Source of the DNA: Cloeon dipterum
Lineage: Eukaryota; Arthropoda; Insecta; Ephemeroptera; Baetidae
DNA: 64,000 nt
Assembly (NCBI RefSeq): GCF_949628265.1
Contig: NC_088787.1
Span: 548,501 to 612,500, forward strand
Direction of reading: 5' to 3'
Positions 31,320 to 42,404 of this stretch are shown one piece after another (within the stretch, counting starts at the first letter, position 1; each line of letters starts with the position of its first letter). The notes under the pieces were generated by a model that made no database searches, had not been told where the DNA came from, and saw only the letters and a program-made list of their open reading frames with translations. A program made the translations under genes and the position numbers.

Positions 31320-34300
31320 TTACTCTCCTTCGAAGATATCAGTGACAGCGTAATCAGTTGTCGTCTCGATAATTTCGTTTATATTATCCACTAAAGAGGG
31401 ACGGTCTACAAAATACTCCTCCTCAAAAAACACGTCGCAGTGGCGGCCGGAGAAGTTTGATCCGCACTCGCACCGGTAGTTTGGCTGCTGCTCGCCCAGA
31501 CTCACGCAACTACCACCGTTTTTGCAAATTCCGGTGTTTTCTCTACAGAAATCAAGATCTAAAAAGAATTCTGTCATGTTTAACGGTTTTTCAGTCATTA
31601 AGTCAATTACCTTTTTGAGCTGTGCATTCGGTGCAAAAGGAAGACTTTGTGTCGATTTCCACTGCTGCTTTGAATAATTTGTACCTTGGGTTGGATGCAT
31701 ACTGGGCGATCAGGAAAAGATTGTTAGAGGCGTCGGTGTCAATCAAGAATGGCCCATAATCGTCAACGTTGCTATCCTATAACAAGAATGCGCATTGTTA
31801 GAGATATCTTTATTAAAAAACTGCTATTTTTTAATAATTCAGATAAAAGGGGCAGAAAATAAAGAACATTTAGATGTCAAATTTTGTGACGAACCGTAAA
31901 CAAAATCTCCTCTTTGAAGGGGAAATTGGTGTCCCAAGTGCCGATGGATTTCTTCAAGAACAAATCAAAATACAAGCGTCCGTTTGTGTCCATGGCCATT
32001 CTCCTGGACGGCGCCGTCTTGTTTCCGACGAATGTGACACTCGGAGACGGAGACCCCGTCCTGAGATCCTCGACGAGCACCGAGTACAGTACTTCGGAAC
32101 ACCCACTGCTCAGGTAGAGGTGCTTTTTCTCTTTCAGGGGAGAAATAGCCAGACCGCGGATGTGTTTCATTTGAATTTCCACTCGCCAAGACTTCCTTGC
32201 TTTCAAGCTGAAAACGACGAGGTGTGAAGAGAAGGAGTTGGAGTCGGCGATGTACGCGAAAAAGTCGTCTGGCGTCTCATCCAACGCCACTTCGGCAAAG
32301 TTTCCAAAGCCATGGCGCACGACATCTTCGGGGAACACGTACTTTAGCTCCACTTTGTCAGCACTGCCGTCGATTATCCACAGCATTTGACGACAAGATT
32401 TATAGCCGTTGTCCACGGCCCAGAGGCGGCCCGAAGAGTCCACTTCCAGGCCTCTGACTTCGAACAAAACACTGCAGTCTCCCTCCTCCTGCAACAACCA
32501 TCACTTCATGCGTGTCAAAGAAACTATTTAAAAAGTCAAATTCATACCATGAATATCGAGTAAGGATAAGGCAGTTGTTTGAGGCGCGCAGAGAACGCGT
32601 TTTTCTTCGGCATCCAGGCCAGGGTCACGGGATCGCGTCTCTTTAAGTTTCGAGAGAAGCTGAGGAACATCCTGTGGCCATTCATTGCGAGGAAATGCGG
32701 CTGGACTTTGTCGAGTTCAAATAAGCTATCGTTTCTCACTGCCTGGAAGTCAAATTCGTTCCACTGGAAGACGGAAGTGAAATTCTTGGGTTTGGGAGCG
32801 AGTTCCACAGAATTGTTGCCGTTTTTGCACACTCCGGTGTTTACTCGACAGAAATCCGAATCTGCAAAGAATTCTTTCTCGTCTCATGGCTTTTCACTAA
32901 ATTAAATTATTAAAATTACCTTTATTAGCTGTGCAATTGTTGCACTTTGTGTCGAATACCACTGCAGCTCTGAATAATCTGTACCTTGGATTCGAGGTAA
33001 ACCGGGCAATCAGGAAAAGATTGTTGGACGCGTCGAAAATAAAATGGATCGGCCAAAAATCCTCAACGTTGCTATCCTACAACAAATATCTAGAATAAAA
33101 ATGCTATTTTGTCGAGTGTTTTGTAAGAAATTAAAAGTCAATTAATTTATAAACAAACCGTGAACAAAATCTCCTCTTTGAAGGGGAAATTGGTGTCCCA
33201 GGTGGCGATGGATTTCTTCCCGACCAAGTCAAAATACAAGCGACCGTTTTTGTCCATGGCCATCGTCTGGGACGGCGCCGTCTTTTTTCCAACGAATGTG
33301 ATTGGCGGAAAGCGAACCCCTGTCCTGAGATCCTCGACGAGCACCGAGTACAGTTCATTGAAATTTTGGCTGCTGAAGTAGAGTTGCTTCCTCTCTTCCA
33401 GATGAGGTGAAAGGGCAATACTCTGGATGAAATTCAATAGTGTGTTCACTCGCCACGACTTCCTTGATTTCAAGCTGAAAATGACGATTTGTGAAAGGGA
33501 GCAGGTGATGTAGGCGAAGATGTCGTCTGGCGTCTCATCCAACGCCAATGCGCCCAACCACATATAACCATTGCGGGGCACAACATCACCAGGGAACTTG
33601 TACACTAGCTCCACCTGGTCACTGCTGTCGAATATCCACAGCTTTGGACGACAAACTTCTTCCATGCTGTTGTCCACTGCCCAGAGGCGGCCCAAAGAGT
33701 CCACTTGCAGGCCTCTGACGTCCTGCAAGGCTCTGCAGTCACCTTCTTCCTACAACATACCTTCGTGGGTCGAGTATCCAAACAACAATCAGTATCCAGT
33801 CCGTACCTGCATTTGCCAGGAAGGATAAGGCAGATGTTTCAGGGGCGCAGAGAACGCGGGCATCCAGATAAGGGTCACGGGATAATCTCGAGAGAAGCTG
33901 AGGAATATCTTCTGGCCATTCACTGCGAGGAACTTCAATTTGATCTCATCGGCGTCATTACATCCGGAACTGACGGCCGTCTCCTTGCCCTCCTTTGGGG
34001 TGCAAAAGTCGAATTCATCCCACTCGAAGATGGGAGTGACGTTTCGGTGCGTCGGAGCGGGCTCTAAAGCAAAAAATCACAAAATTTCACATGTTAAAGT
34101 TTCTACGTGAGCCGAAAATTCTATTCCCTGGGACGATCGTCAGGCGTGAAGGGAGATCTCAAGGAGGACACCTGTTCAACGTGCTGGAAGTTTAATTTAA
34201 AATTGTTTTCAAGGTTTGGCGAGCACGAGAGAGAAAGGGGCACGAATACGGAGGGCACCGGTTGATTTCTGAATGCCCTACCAGGTCAGTCCTTACCTGA

Positions 34301-35626
34301 TAACCCTTTCGTTCTTCCGAGAGAGCCAGTCGGCCATTTGACGAGTAGCTTCGTGATCTTCTTTGTTCCATTTGTAAGCGTGGCCATCAGCCAGAATTTC
34401 CCAATGTTGTCCACTGAAAAGGCATAGGGTCGAGACGCCACTTGAAGTTCGTCCTTTAATTCAGCACCAATTTTATTATTTAAGTGATTTGAAAGGACAT
34501 TTACGCCAACAAATTTCTTTTTTTTTCACTAAATGGGAATGAAAATAATTAAAAACTTGGAATTACCTCCTGATAAAAGCGTTCCACTTGCAAGAAGTCC
34601 CTAGAATCTAATTTAAAGATTGTGGCATTCGCTTCACACTCTGCATACAAGAAACCGTCTCTGTCTGACAGCATTTTGTAGCAAAATTTTGAAGACCAGT
34701 TGCCGACCTGTTTCGACTGCACTTTTCTGCTTGCAGCCCTCAGTTCAGCCACTGAAATGGCATTTATCGCTTTGCTCCGGGACTCACCGACATAAAGCTG
34801 TCTTTCATTTCCCTTTGGAGAGAGGGCGATCGAGTAAAAGGGTTTTCCATTTCCCTGCACCTCCACGCGCCACGACTTTTTTTGCTTCAAGCTGAAAACA
34901 ACCAGGGCCTTTGATCTGATGTCCAAAATGTAGGCCAGCCAGTCGCCGTTCCATTGGTCCAGCTCGAGGTCGTGCAGCCACCTCGATTCGTAGCTATGAG
35001 ACACGACTTCCTCTGGAAACTGATGCACGCGCGGGTGTGCGTAATAATGGGTCAAGTTGAAAATCCACAGCTTGGGCGAACAATTGTCTCGTCGGCCCTG
35101 ATCCAAAGCCCAAAGACGACCGTCAGAGTCCACTTTCAGACCTCTCACTTCTTGGATCCTGCTTAAAGCTTTTCCCTGCATAATATGAATAATTTACAGC
35201 CTTGAAAAAATCAATCTTGCATTTAAGACAAATTAATATATAATGCTTGAAATTCTTTACCTTAATTGAATGCGATTTTTTTAGTTGTTGTCTTGAAAGT
35301 ATGTATCTACTTACGTGTATTCCCCACGGCGGAAAGGGATTTATTGTTGGAGGTGTAGAACTGGTTCTGGTTCGCAGCCTGACCAGGGTGCTCACAGAGG
35401 CATCTTTGGAAGGTGCAAGGCTGAGGAAGACGTCGTCGCCGAACACAGCCATGTATCGAGGAATAAATTTTTTTTGAATGCATTTTCTGTCCACAACATC
35501 GTACTGGTTATTCTTCAAGGGCGAGTTCAAGTCCCTTTTATTCCACTCGAAGACGGTCGCGAAGCCGTCGGTGGCGGAGGCCAACGACGCGCCGAGCACA
35601 AAAATTAAAGCAGAGAAACGAGGCAT
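31320..35626 (-). CDS. Three-domain Yellow/MRJP protein with C-terminal EGF domain, 1131 aa
   Basis: Minus-strand exons: 35626-35315, 35175-34567, 34453-34297, 34063-33807, 33749-33159, 33076-32920, 32861-32548, 32488-31895, 31776-31611, 31558-31320. They total 3396 bases and all nine junctions are GT-AG and in phase. There is a signal peptide (MPRFSALIFVLGASLASA). MRJP domain 1 is about residues 20-359, domain 2 about 360-694 (linker EPAPTHRNV, FEWDEFDF) and domain 3 about 715-1052 (FTSVFQWNEFDF, GLEVDSSGRLWAVDNG). The EGF domain is 1057-1093 (CKNGGSC, YRCEC, FSGRHC), then an acidic tail. Between domains 2 and 3 a partial EGF (FCRVNTGVCKNGNNS) runs straight into domain 3 within one exon. Internal domains lack signal peptides and start codons. 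The product should be a large secreted multi-propeller protein; ligand unknown. It may still be made as separate transcripts. Confidence 0.8.
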
Positions 35627-36375
35627 GGTCGGTCGACCGCACGGCTTCTGATCGCCGACTGCCTTTTAAAAACACGAAACTCTTGATGGTCGCGTGCACA
35701 CTGGAAGGAGCAGGTGATTATTTATTTCTCTCTCCCTCTGAACCAGTTTTTTCGGGTCATCGCCTTGAGTATTAAGAGGCAAATCGGTGCGAAACCACGC
35801 GGATTGATGGTATCAGTTCTAAATAAAAATTATTTTAATTATGACGAGAGCGGAGCAGGAATTTCAATTTTGACAAATTGATAATCGAATTTGATCAAGG
35901 CAGGTGAATTAAATACTTGGCTGAAAATTCAGCGGTCATTTTTCGATTCAGGCGACGGCGTCAGATATTATGAACCTTTGGCATTTAAATTCCCTAAGAA
36001 CGATTTTTTCTGTCTCTTTGAAAATCGAGGGTTAATTTAAACATGAGTGATTTTTATTCCTTCTCTCTGTCAGCGAACCAATTATAAAAATGACTACTAA
36101 AGAGAAGTTTGCGATGAAAAAATAAAATATTTTCATACAATGCTTCCACCTTTTCGTGTAATGAAATTTTATGCTTTATTGGGCCGTGCAATCCAGTTTT
36201 ATGCAACCTGCGTCGCATTAAAGTAGGGCTAATTGCATACACTCTACGGTCTTGGATTTGGGCGGAGCAAACCCAAGTAGCTCTCTGCAAATCAGTTTAA
36301 ATTTGAATACGTTTCCAAATAAGTATTTTAGATAAGATGAGTTCGGCGGATGAACTGTTTATCGCTGATACAATG
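35627..36375. other. Divergent intergenic region between the three-domain gene and short form K
   Basis: Near 35711-35725 the minus strand has AAATAAATAATC, a weak TATA equivalent of the 29.7-kb promoter. An R2-like block with TGCAACCTGC (about 36202) and an opposed ATTGCAT (about 36232) follows. No R1 copy and no gene between the divergent starts. Confidence 0.45.
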
Positions 36376-36723
36376 AAGAGAGGTCAAGACCAAAGCGAGA
36401 CGGTTAGCCTTTTTTACCTTTAGTTGACAATCAATTTTTGTAATATTTTTAAATTAATTTAGCCTTGCAGCAATTTAAGGAAAATTGGGCATTCAATGAA
36501 TTAAAATCACTTTCCTGGCTCCCACCAGCTTTGAATTTAGTAAAAATGCCGAATTAGGCCAAGAATAGCTGCTTGGCAACCGCAAAACCATTTTATCTCT
36601 CAATCAGTTTGACTCTTTGCCCTTGAGACGAAATCGCTTGCCCTTCCCTTAGCGTCGTCTGGGATATAAAAAGGCGCTCTTGAATTGGATCAGTCCAAAC
36701 ACCGACGAACCATCACTTGTGCG
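36376..36723 (+). promoter_or_regulatory. Promoter and exon 1 of short form K
   Basis: GAGAGGTCAAGACCAAAG near 36378-36395, GCTTGGCAACCGC near 36570, GACGAAATCGCTTGCCCT near 36626, TATAAAAA 36665-36672, initiator TCAGT from 36690. Exon 1 ends at GCG|GTAAGA (36724). Confidence 0.7.
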
Positions 36724-37023
36724 GTAAGAATTTCCTTTTAGAACTGTTTGTATAAAAAATTTATAACACATATTGACTCTGTATTATTAGCGATTACTGG
36801 ATGTTTTCTAATTTAATTTGATAATATTCTCAAACTTCGTCATTTACTGAATGAATCACAAGTCAATTAAATTATTTATTTACTCTATTTTTTAAATGCA
36901 ATCTACTTTATACATTTTCTTTGTTTTTCAGGGCGATCCGCCGTCACGTTTGCTATAATTTCGCTACATTTTTGTTAATTATCATTCCGTTCATTTTGCC
37001 AACAGTTTATAAAAGCTGGAAGC

Positions 37024-38800
37024 ATGACGCCATTATTTTTCATCGGTTTTTTCTTGCTGGGCCTCTCGTCCCTGGCCACCTCCCTCAACTTCACTCAGGT
37101 CCTCGAGTGGCCCGATGAATTGGACTACGAGTGGCCGTCGGAAGCGAGCAGGACGCAGGCCTTGGAAGATGTTACTTTCAAACCAGAAAAAATGTACCCT
37201 CGTTACTTGGCTGTCTATGGGACAAGGCTTTTCCTCAACCTTTTAAAAGAAAATGGCATTCCCGTGACTCTGGTTTCCTTGCTTACGACGTCCACTGCAC
37301 CCCCGAAGCTCTCTCCTTTCCCTTCGTGGGACATGCATCTTAATGTAAGTGTACACATATTAATGGGGAACGAATATCTGTTGGTGATTTTTTTGCCTTT
37401 TGCACCACCGGGGTCCAGATTGCGATCTGTGTTAGTTCCCGCCGGTCACAAGTGAATATGGCGTTGAAATAATGGAGGCCAATCAGGGACGGTCCAGCGG
37501 CCAATCAGAAGCGTCAGAAAAGAAGCGTGCCGGCCTAATAATTTTATATCCGCGTACTTTGTTACATTTCCATTAGTCTGACGTGCTATCTAACGGTCGA
37601 TAAACCAATTTCCGGGCTAATCATTTAACTGTTACCTAAGAAATAACAACAAAAATATTCATCGAACTGATAAATGTTCCAAGCCAATTTCATTTTGCGT
37701 TTGTAACTTTTTCCCACCGTTCTATACCACCGTCGCGTCAATCTGGAACCCGGATATTTGCACAATTCATGCAATTCTCGTGATTTCTTCAGTTTGAATC
37801 TCATTTCGGAAATGTCAACTTCCCAACTTCTCTTTTTGCAGGGAACGGGAAACTGCAACAAGATCCACCAGGCAGAAGGGCTGGAAATGGACTCGGTTGG
37901 CAGGCTGTGGGTGCTCGATCAGGGTAGTTCCGTTTCCAATTGCAGTTCCAAGCTATGGATTTTCAACTTGAACAACAATGAGACCGAACTCGTTCATCCG
38001 ATTTCTTTTCACGGCTTGATGAACGACTTGGTGATCGACGAAACACCGGACGGGACCTTCGCCTACATCTCGCGGTGGGGTGAAGAAAACGTTGTCGTTT
38101 TTAGTTTAGAAAGAAATCAATCTTGGAAGGTGGACACGCCAGGAATCCTGGTTTCTTCCGTTGCTCTTTCCCCTAAAGTGGAACCGAGAAAGCTCTACCT
38201 TGGGAAGGAGAGCTCTAATGAAGTTTATTCAGTGTCCGTCACCGCACTCCGCAACGGAACTCGAACCGCGGAACTGGAACCAATCGGAAACTGGGCTACA
38301 GAGGATTCGTATAGGATGCTGATGGACAACCACGGGATCATGTACGCCGCCTTTATGGATAATAATTTCATTTCCTCTTGGAACACTTCCCAGCCATTAC
38401 AGGAGCAACGTTCTTATCAGGTACGGAATCAAACTATTCGTTGAGTTTTTGGATTCTTGTTTAAAGTATTAAGTACTTTTTTGCGATATTAAAATACGCC
38501 CGATGAGAAATAATAATTGTTTGAACAGGTGAGTGTGTGCTAAGCTAGGCATTATAAATTTCTAATTCAATTGCGAACAAATTTTTTAATTGTGTTGCAT
38601 TTAAATTATTGTTAATTTGGTTCGTTGCTTTGTTCAAGGTCGCTGGACTGAAATCTGCATCGCCGTTTACTTTTTCCTTGGACCAAAATGGAACTCTTTG
38701 GATGACGGTGTTTGATGAAGAAAGAAGGCCAAGATTCAGGCTTTTGAAGGCTGCAGTTGGAGAAAAATCGGCTGGTGGGTTATTTCCTCTGAAGTTATAA
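37024..38800 (+). CDS. Yellow/MRJP-family secreted protein, short form K, 353 aa
   Basis: Coding exons: 37024-37344, 37842-38420, 38639-38800. The signal peptide MTPLFFIGFFLLGLSSLATS is followed by one MRJP domain: FTQVLEWPDELDYEWPSE, YLAVYGTRLFLNL, GLEMDSVGRLWVLDQG, LMNDLVIDETPDGTFAY, LRNGTRTAE, TFSLDQNGTLWMT. Exon 4 still shows a donor (GCTG|GTGGGT at 38775), but the acceptor and first half of the EGF-like exon are deleted downstream. The likely product reads through to TAA at 38798-38800, ending SAGGLFPLKL. Intron 2 is enlarged to about 500 bases. It is closest to short form L, which shares the loss. Confidence 0.85.
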
Positions 38801-39000
38801 TTGGGAAATTTGTTACTATGCACAATAAAATACACACGGCACCTGCGACCAACCCTGGGAGTGCACCTGGATGCCCAGCTGCCATGCAAAAGCTCTGCGA
38901 CCTCGAAAACGATTGTAGGCTCGAGTAATGATTTTAGTTGGGATATTAAATGTTTTGAAGGGTACAAATTTGTAAATTTTTCTTTTTACCGATTACCAGT
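38801..39000 (+). other. Remains of the EGF-like exon and 3' flank of short form K
   Basis: GGCACCTGCGACCAACCCTGG matches the distal EGF exon; the proximal part and splice acceptor are absent. The shared GATTGTAGGCTCGAG and ATATTAAATG flank follows. Confidence 0.55.
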
Positions 39001-39089
39001 ACTGAACATAACTAATTTATAATTTGCATTGCAACTGCCAAGTCGAGTAATAAAAATGGTTTGTTAATAAATAAATAAATAATGGACTC

Positions 39090-39310
39090 AGCGTGTTTCA
39101 TGTCACGGAAGAGCACAATAATCCGCAAAATAAAGACGTTGACACCAATTTAAATAATGATTGAGCCTCAGACGCACAGAATGCCAGTAAAAACAGGTTT
39201 GGTGATCAAAAGACTTGTCCCGCAGAGATTGAGTGGAAACGCGCGTGTTTAGTGTGAATACGGACCTTCCATGCGAAAGGTGGTATTCTTGACGGTCCTC
39301 GTCTCTCGAA
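39090..39310 (+). repeat. R1 dispersed repeat, copy 8
   Basis: Diverged core AACAGGTTTGGTGATCAA at 39192-39209, with GGAAGAGCACAATAATCCGC on the left. Confidence 0.6.
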
Positions 39311-39339
39311 TAATGAGAAGCAAAATTGATTTTTCGCTC

Positions 39340-39854
39340 TTTTAGGGTTTTGGACGTTTAAGCATAGTTGACTTTTAAATTCCCGATAGCGAATGTTTCT
39401 TTGACTGTGAGGCTCGACGCTTAATTTGAGACTTCCATTATTTACCTTCTCTCCGTCAACGTACCGAATTGAAAAGTGACAAAAAAAGAGCATTCAATAA
39501 AGTTTGTGTGCATTGAAAAACTAGAAAACAGTTTCAAGCTTTCACTTTTTCATGACGGTACTCTTTTGGGCCATGTAATCCGGTTGTATGCATCCTGAGC
39601 AGCATACACGTCGTGCCAGTTGCTTAGACCTAATTAATATAAGGAACAGGATTTGGGCGGAGCCAACTGTATATAAATAAAGATGCAGCCGCGAGGAGGA
39701 AATGTATAGAATAGATCCAACTTAAATGGCACGAATGGGCATTGTGCTAGGAGGAGGCGCACCCTTAATGTTGGCAACCGCATGTGCCTCAACAAAACGC
39801 CGCTACACACATGCATTGTAAGGAAGCCGGCAGCCAGCATGAGTGACAGAGAGT
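39340..39854. repeat. R2-like intergenic block
   Basis: Aligned with 22190-22500 and 36000-36330 (AGCATTCAATAAAGTTTGTGTGC, GGGCCATGTAATCCGG). The TGCAACC motif is decayed here (TATGCATCCTGAGC at about 39586). No gene. Confidence 0.45.
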
Positions 39855-40240
39855 GAGAGGTCAAGACCAAAGCGACAAAGTAACCTTTTCGACCTCTCGT
39901 GACGATCAATTTTATTGTGGCACGTTACATAATTATTTTAAAAATTAGCAGTAATTTCACGAAAGGAGTAATTCAAATTGCACAGTAGATAAATTAAAGC
40001 TACAATATAATATGTTTAAAAAATAATTTTCTCACTCCTGTTAGCTTTGAATTTAAAAAAAACGCTCAATTAGGCCATGTAGCTGCTTGGCAACAGCAAC
40101 CGCATTATCTTTACGCAGTTTGCCCTAGTGACGAAATCGTTTGCCCTTTCCTCACAATCAGCCTCGCTTCTCTGATATAAAAGGCGCTCTTAAATTAAAA
40201 TATGTGATACGCCTAAAACAGCAGCAAACCAACACTTCTG
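39855..40240 (+). promoter_or_regulatory. Promoter and exon 1 of short form L
   Basis: GAGAGGTCAAGACCAAAG (39855-39872) with the opposed CGACCTCTCGTGACG near 39889; GCTTGGCAACAGC near 40085; GACGAAATCGTTTGCCCT near 40131; TATAAAA 40176-40182. The initiator is weak (GATACG at about 40206). Exon 1 ends at TCTG|GTGAGA (40241). Confidence 0.7.
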
Positions 40241-40357
40241 GTGAGAAAATCCTTTTTCTTATTAATACCTCGCCAAATCAGCTAATAGATTCACTTCATT
40301 TCCGTATTGCGGCAGCTTTATGTTTATGTTTTCGTTCCTTTTGTCCACAGTTTAAAC

Positions 40358-41599
40358 ATGAGTCCGTTCTCATGCACCATTATCTTGCTGGGCCTCTCAT
40401 CGCTGGCCGCCGCCCTCAACTTCACTCAGGTCTTCGAGTGGCCCGATGAATTGGACTACGAGTGGCCGTCGGAGGCGAGCAGGAAACACGCTCGCCGAAA
40501 CGGAACTTTCATACGAGAGAATATTTATCCTCGTTACATGGCAGTGTACGGACCAAGGATCTTCCTCAGCCTGAACAAAGATGACGGCATTCCGGTGACC
40601 CTGGTGACCTTGCCGACCAGCAGCGCGTCCTCCACACCCCCGAAATTCACTCCATTCCCTTCGTGGGACATGCATCTTAATGTAAGTTGCTAAAATGAAT
40701 AAAAATGTAGCTGTTTTTTCGAAATAACATTCCGATTTTATCAGCTTTTGAATCTCTCTTACGAAATGCCGAAAACTCGATTCTTTTTTTGCAGGGAAAG
40801 GAAAACTGCAACAAGATCCACCAGGCAGAGGGATTGCAAGTGGACTCGGTTGGCAGGCTGTGGGTGCTCGATCAGGGAAACTCCGTTTCCAATTGCAGTT
40901 CCAAGCTATGGATTTTCAACTTAAACAACAACGAAACCGAACTCATTCATCGGTTTTCTATTCACGACTTCATGCACGACTTGGTGATCGACGAAACACA
41001 GAACGGAACCTTCGGCTACATCACGTTGATTAGTGAACCACACATTCTGGTGTTTAGTTTGGAAAGAAAAGAATCTTGGACCGTGGACACGCAAGGAATG
41101 GAGGTTTCGTCCATCGCCTTGTCCACTAAGAAGGAACCGGGAACGCTCTACCTTAGCAAATACGACTCCAATGAACTGTTTTCAATTTCCGTCGCCGCAC
41201 TCCGCAACGGAACTCGAGCTGCAAATCCGGAATTCATCGGAAACTGGACTGCAAAAGCATATAGGATGTTAATGGACAACCACGGGACCAAGTATGCCGC
41301 CTTTTTGTGGAAAAACTACCTAAATGCTTGGAACACTTCCCGGCCGTTCCAGGAGCAGCGTGTTTATGACGTATAAATTCAATTTAACTTGGAAAATTCT
41401 TATTTTTAAGTCGGTGCATTGCTTTTTGTTTTAGGTCACCGGATTGGAATCTTTTTGGCCGTTTACTTTTGCCTTTGACCAAAACGGAACTCTTTGGATG
41501 ACGGTGTTTGAAGACGAAAGAAAGCCAAGATGCAGGCTTTTGAAGGCTGCACTCGCAGCAAATTCGGCTGGTGAGTTTCCTCTGAAGATAGAAGCTTAA
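40358..41599 (+). CDS. Yellow/MRJP-family secreted protein, short form L, 354 aa
   Basis: Exons: 40358-40681, 40795-41370, 41435-41599. The signal peptide MSPFSCTIILLGLSSLAAA is followed by one MRJP domain with FTQVFEWPDELDYEWPSE, YMAVYGPRIFLSL, TPFPSW, GLQVDSVGRLWVLDQG, FMHDLVIDETQNGTFGY, ALRNGTRAANP and TFAFDQNGTLWMT. As in K, the exon-4 donor (GCTG|GTGAGT) has no EGF-exon acceptor left. The frame runs on to TAA at 41597-41599, ending GEFPLKIEA. The domain itself looks intact, so it is called a functional gene with a replaced C-terminus. Confidence 0.85.
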
Positions 41600-41944
41600 G
41601 GTCGGGAGATGGCCTTCGCAAGGGCGAAAACTGCGACCCACCCTGGGAGTGCACCTGCCTGCCCAGCTTCCATGCAAAGCTCTGCTTTGACCTCGAAAAC
41701 GATTGTAGACTCGGGTAGTGATTTTATTTGGGATATTAAATGTTTTGTAAGGGACATTGTTTATGAGTTTTTCTTTTCCCTAACCCCCTAGGTGTACCTG
41801 AAAAATGCTAGTTTTTATTTTTGTAATGCGTGACAGTTTTTATCACGCATTCACTACAAGTCTTGAGAATTAATTTACTGCACAAGCTAAATATTAATTT
41901 TTTCTGATTCGGTTTGTTAATAGCTGTTAGAGATAGCTGTTGGA
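41600..41944 (+). other. Remains of the EGF-like exon and 3' flank of short form L
   Basis: GGCGAAAACTGCGACCCACCC and GGAGTGCACCTGCCTGCCC match the distal EGF exon without its beginning. The shared GATTGTAGACTCGGG and ATATTAAATG flank and an AT-rich spacer follow. Confidence 0.55.
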
Positions 41945-42319
41945 GAGAGGTCACGACCAAAGTGATTTTTCAGCCTTCGCGACCTCTTGTTTAGCTCGAT
42001 TTTCTCGACGCACGTGCCATCCATCCTTTTTTTTAATTTTCAGCAATTTTATGAAAATATTTAATAAAATTATTCGCAGCTGCAAATATATTCTTAAAAT
42101 CATTCTCGTTGCATCGAATATTTAAGATTCACTCAAAATGGCGAATTAGGCAAATTAAGGAAATTGCTGCTTGGCAACAGCAACCACTATCTCGCAGTTT
42201 GACTCGTTGCCCTTGACACGAAATCGCTTGCCCTTTCCTTTGCGGATCTTCTCTGATATAAAAAGGCGCGCTCTTGAATTATATGATCAGTCTAAAACAG
42301 CAGCGGACCATCCCTTCTG
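41945..42319 (+). promoter_or_regulatory. Promoter and exon 1 of short form J
   Basis: GAGAGGTCACGACCAAAG (41945-41962) and GACCTCTTG near 41980; GCTTGGCAACAGC near 42171; CACGAAATCGCTTGCCCT near 42217; TATAAAAA 42257-42264; TCAGT 42287-42291. Exon 1 ends at TCTG|GTAAGA (42320). Confidence 0.75.
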
Positions 42320-42404
42320 GTAAGAAATTTGGTTTGCTCTTCATTTCTTTATCTCGTGGCTGTCTTTTACTAACGCTTTCGTTCCTTTTGTCTATAGTTT
42401 AAAC

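Noticed and set aside
26383-35626. Reading the minus-strand MRJP domains as five separate single-domain genes
   Set aside because: Domains 2 (both genes) and 3 have no signal peptide, start codon or TATA box, and domain 1 of each gene has no stop or EGF exon. All cross-domain splices are in phase, so fusion is the simpler model.
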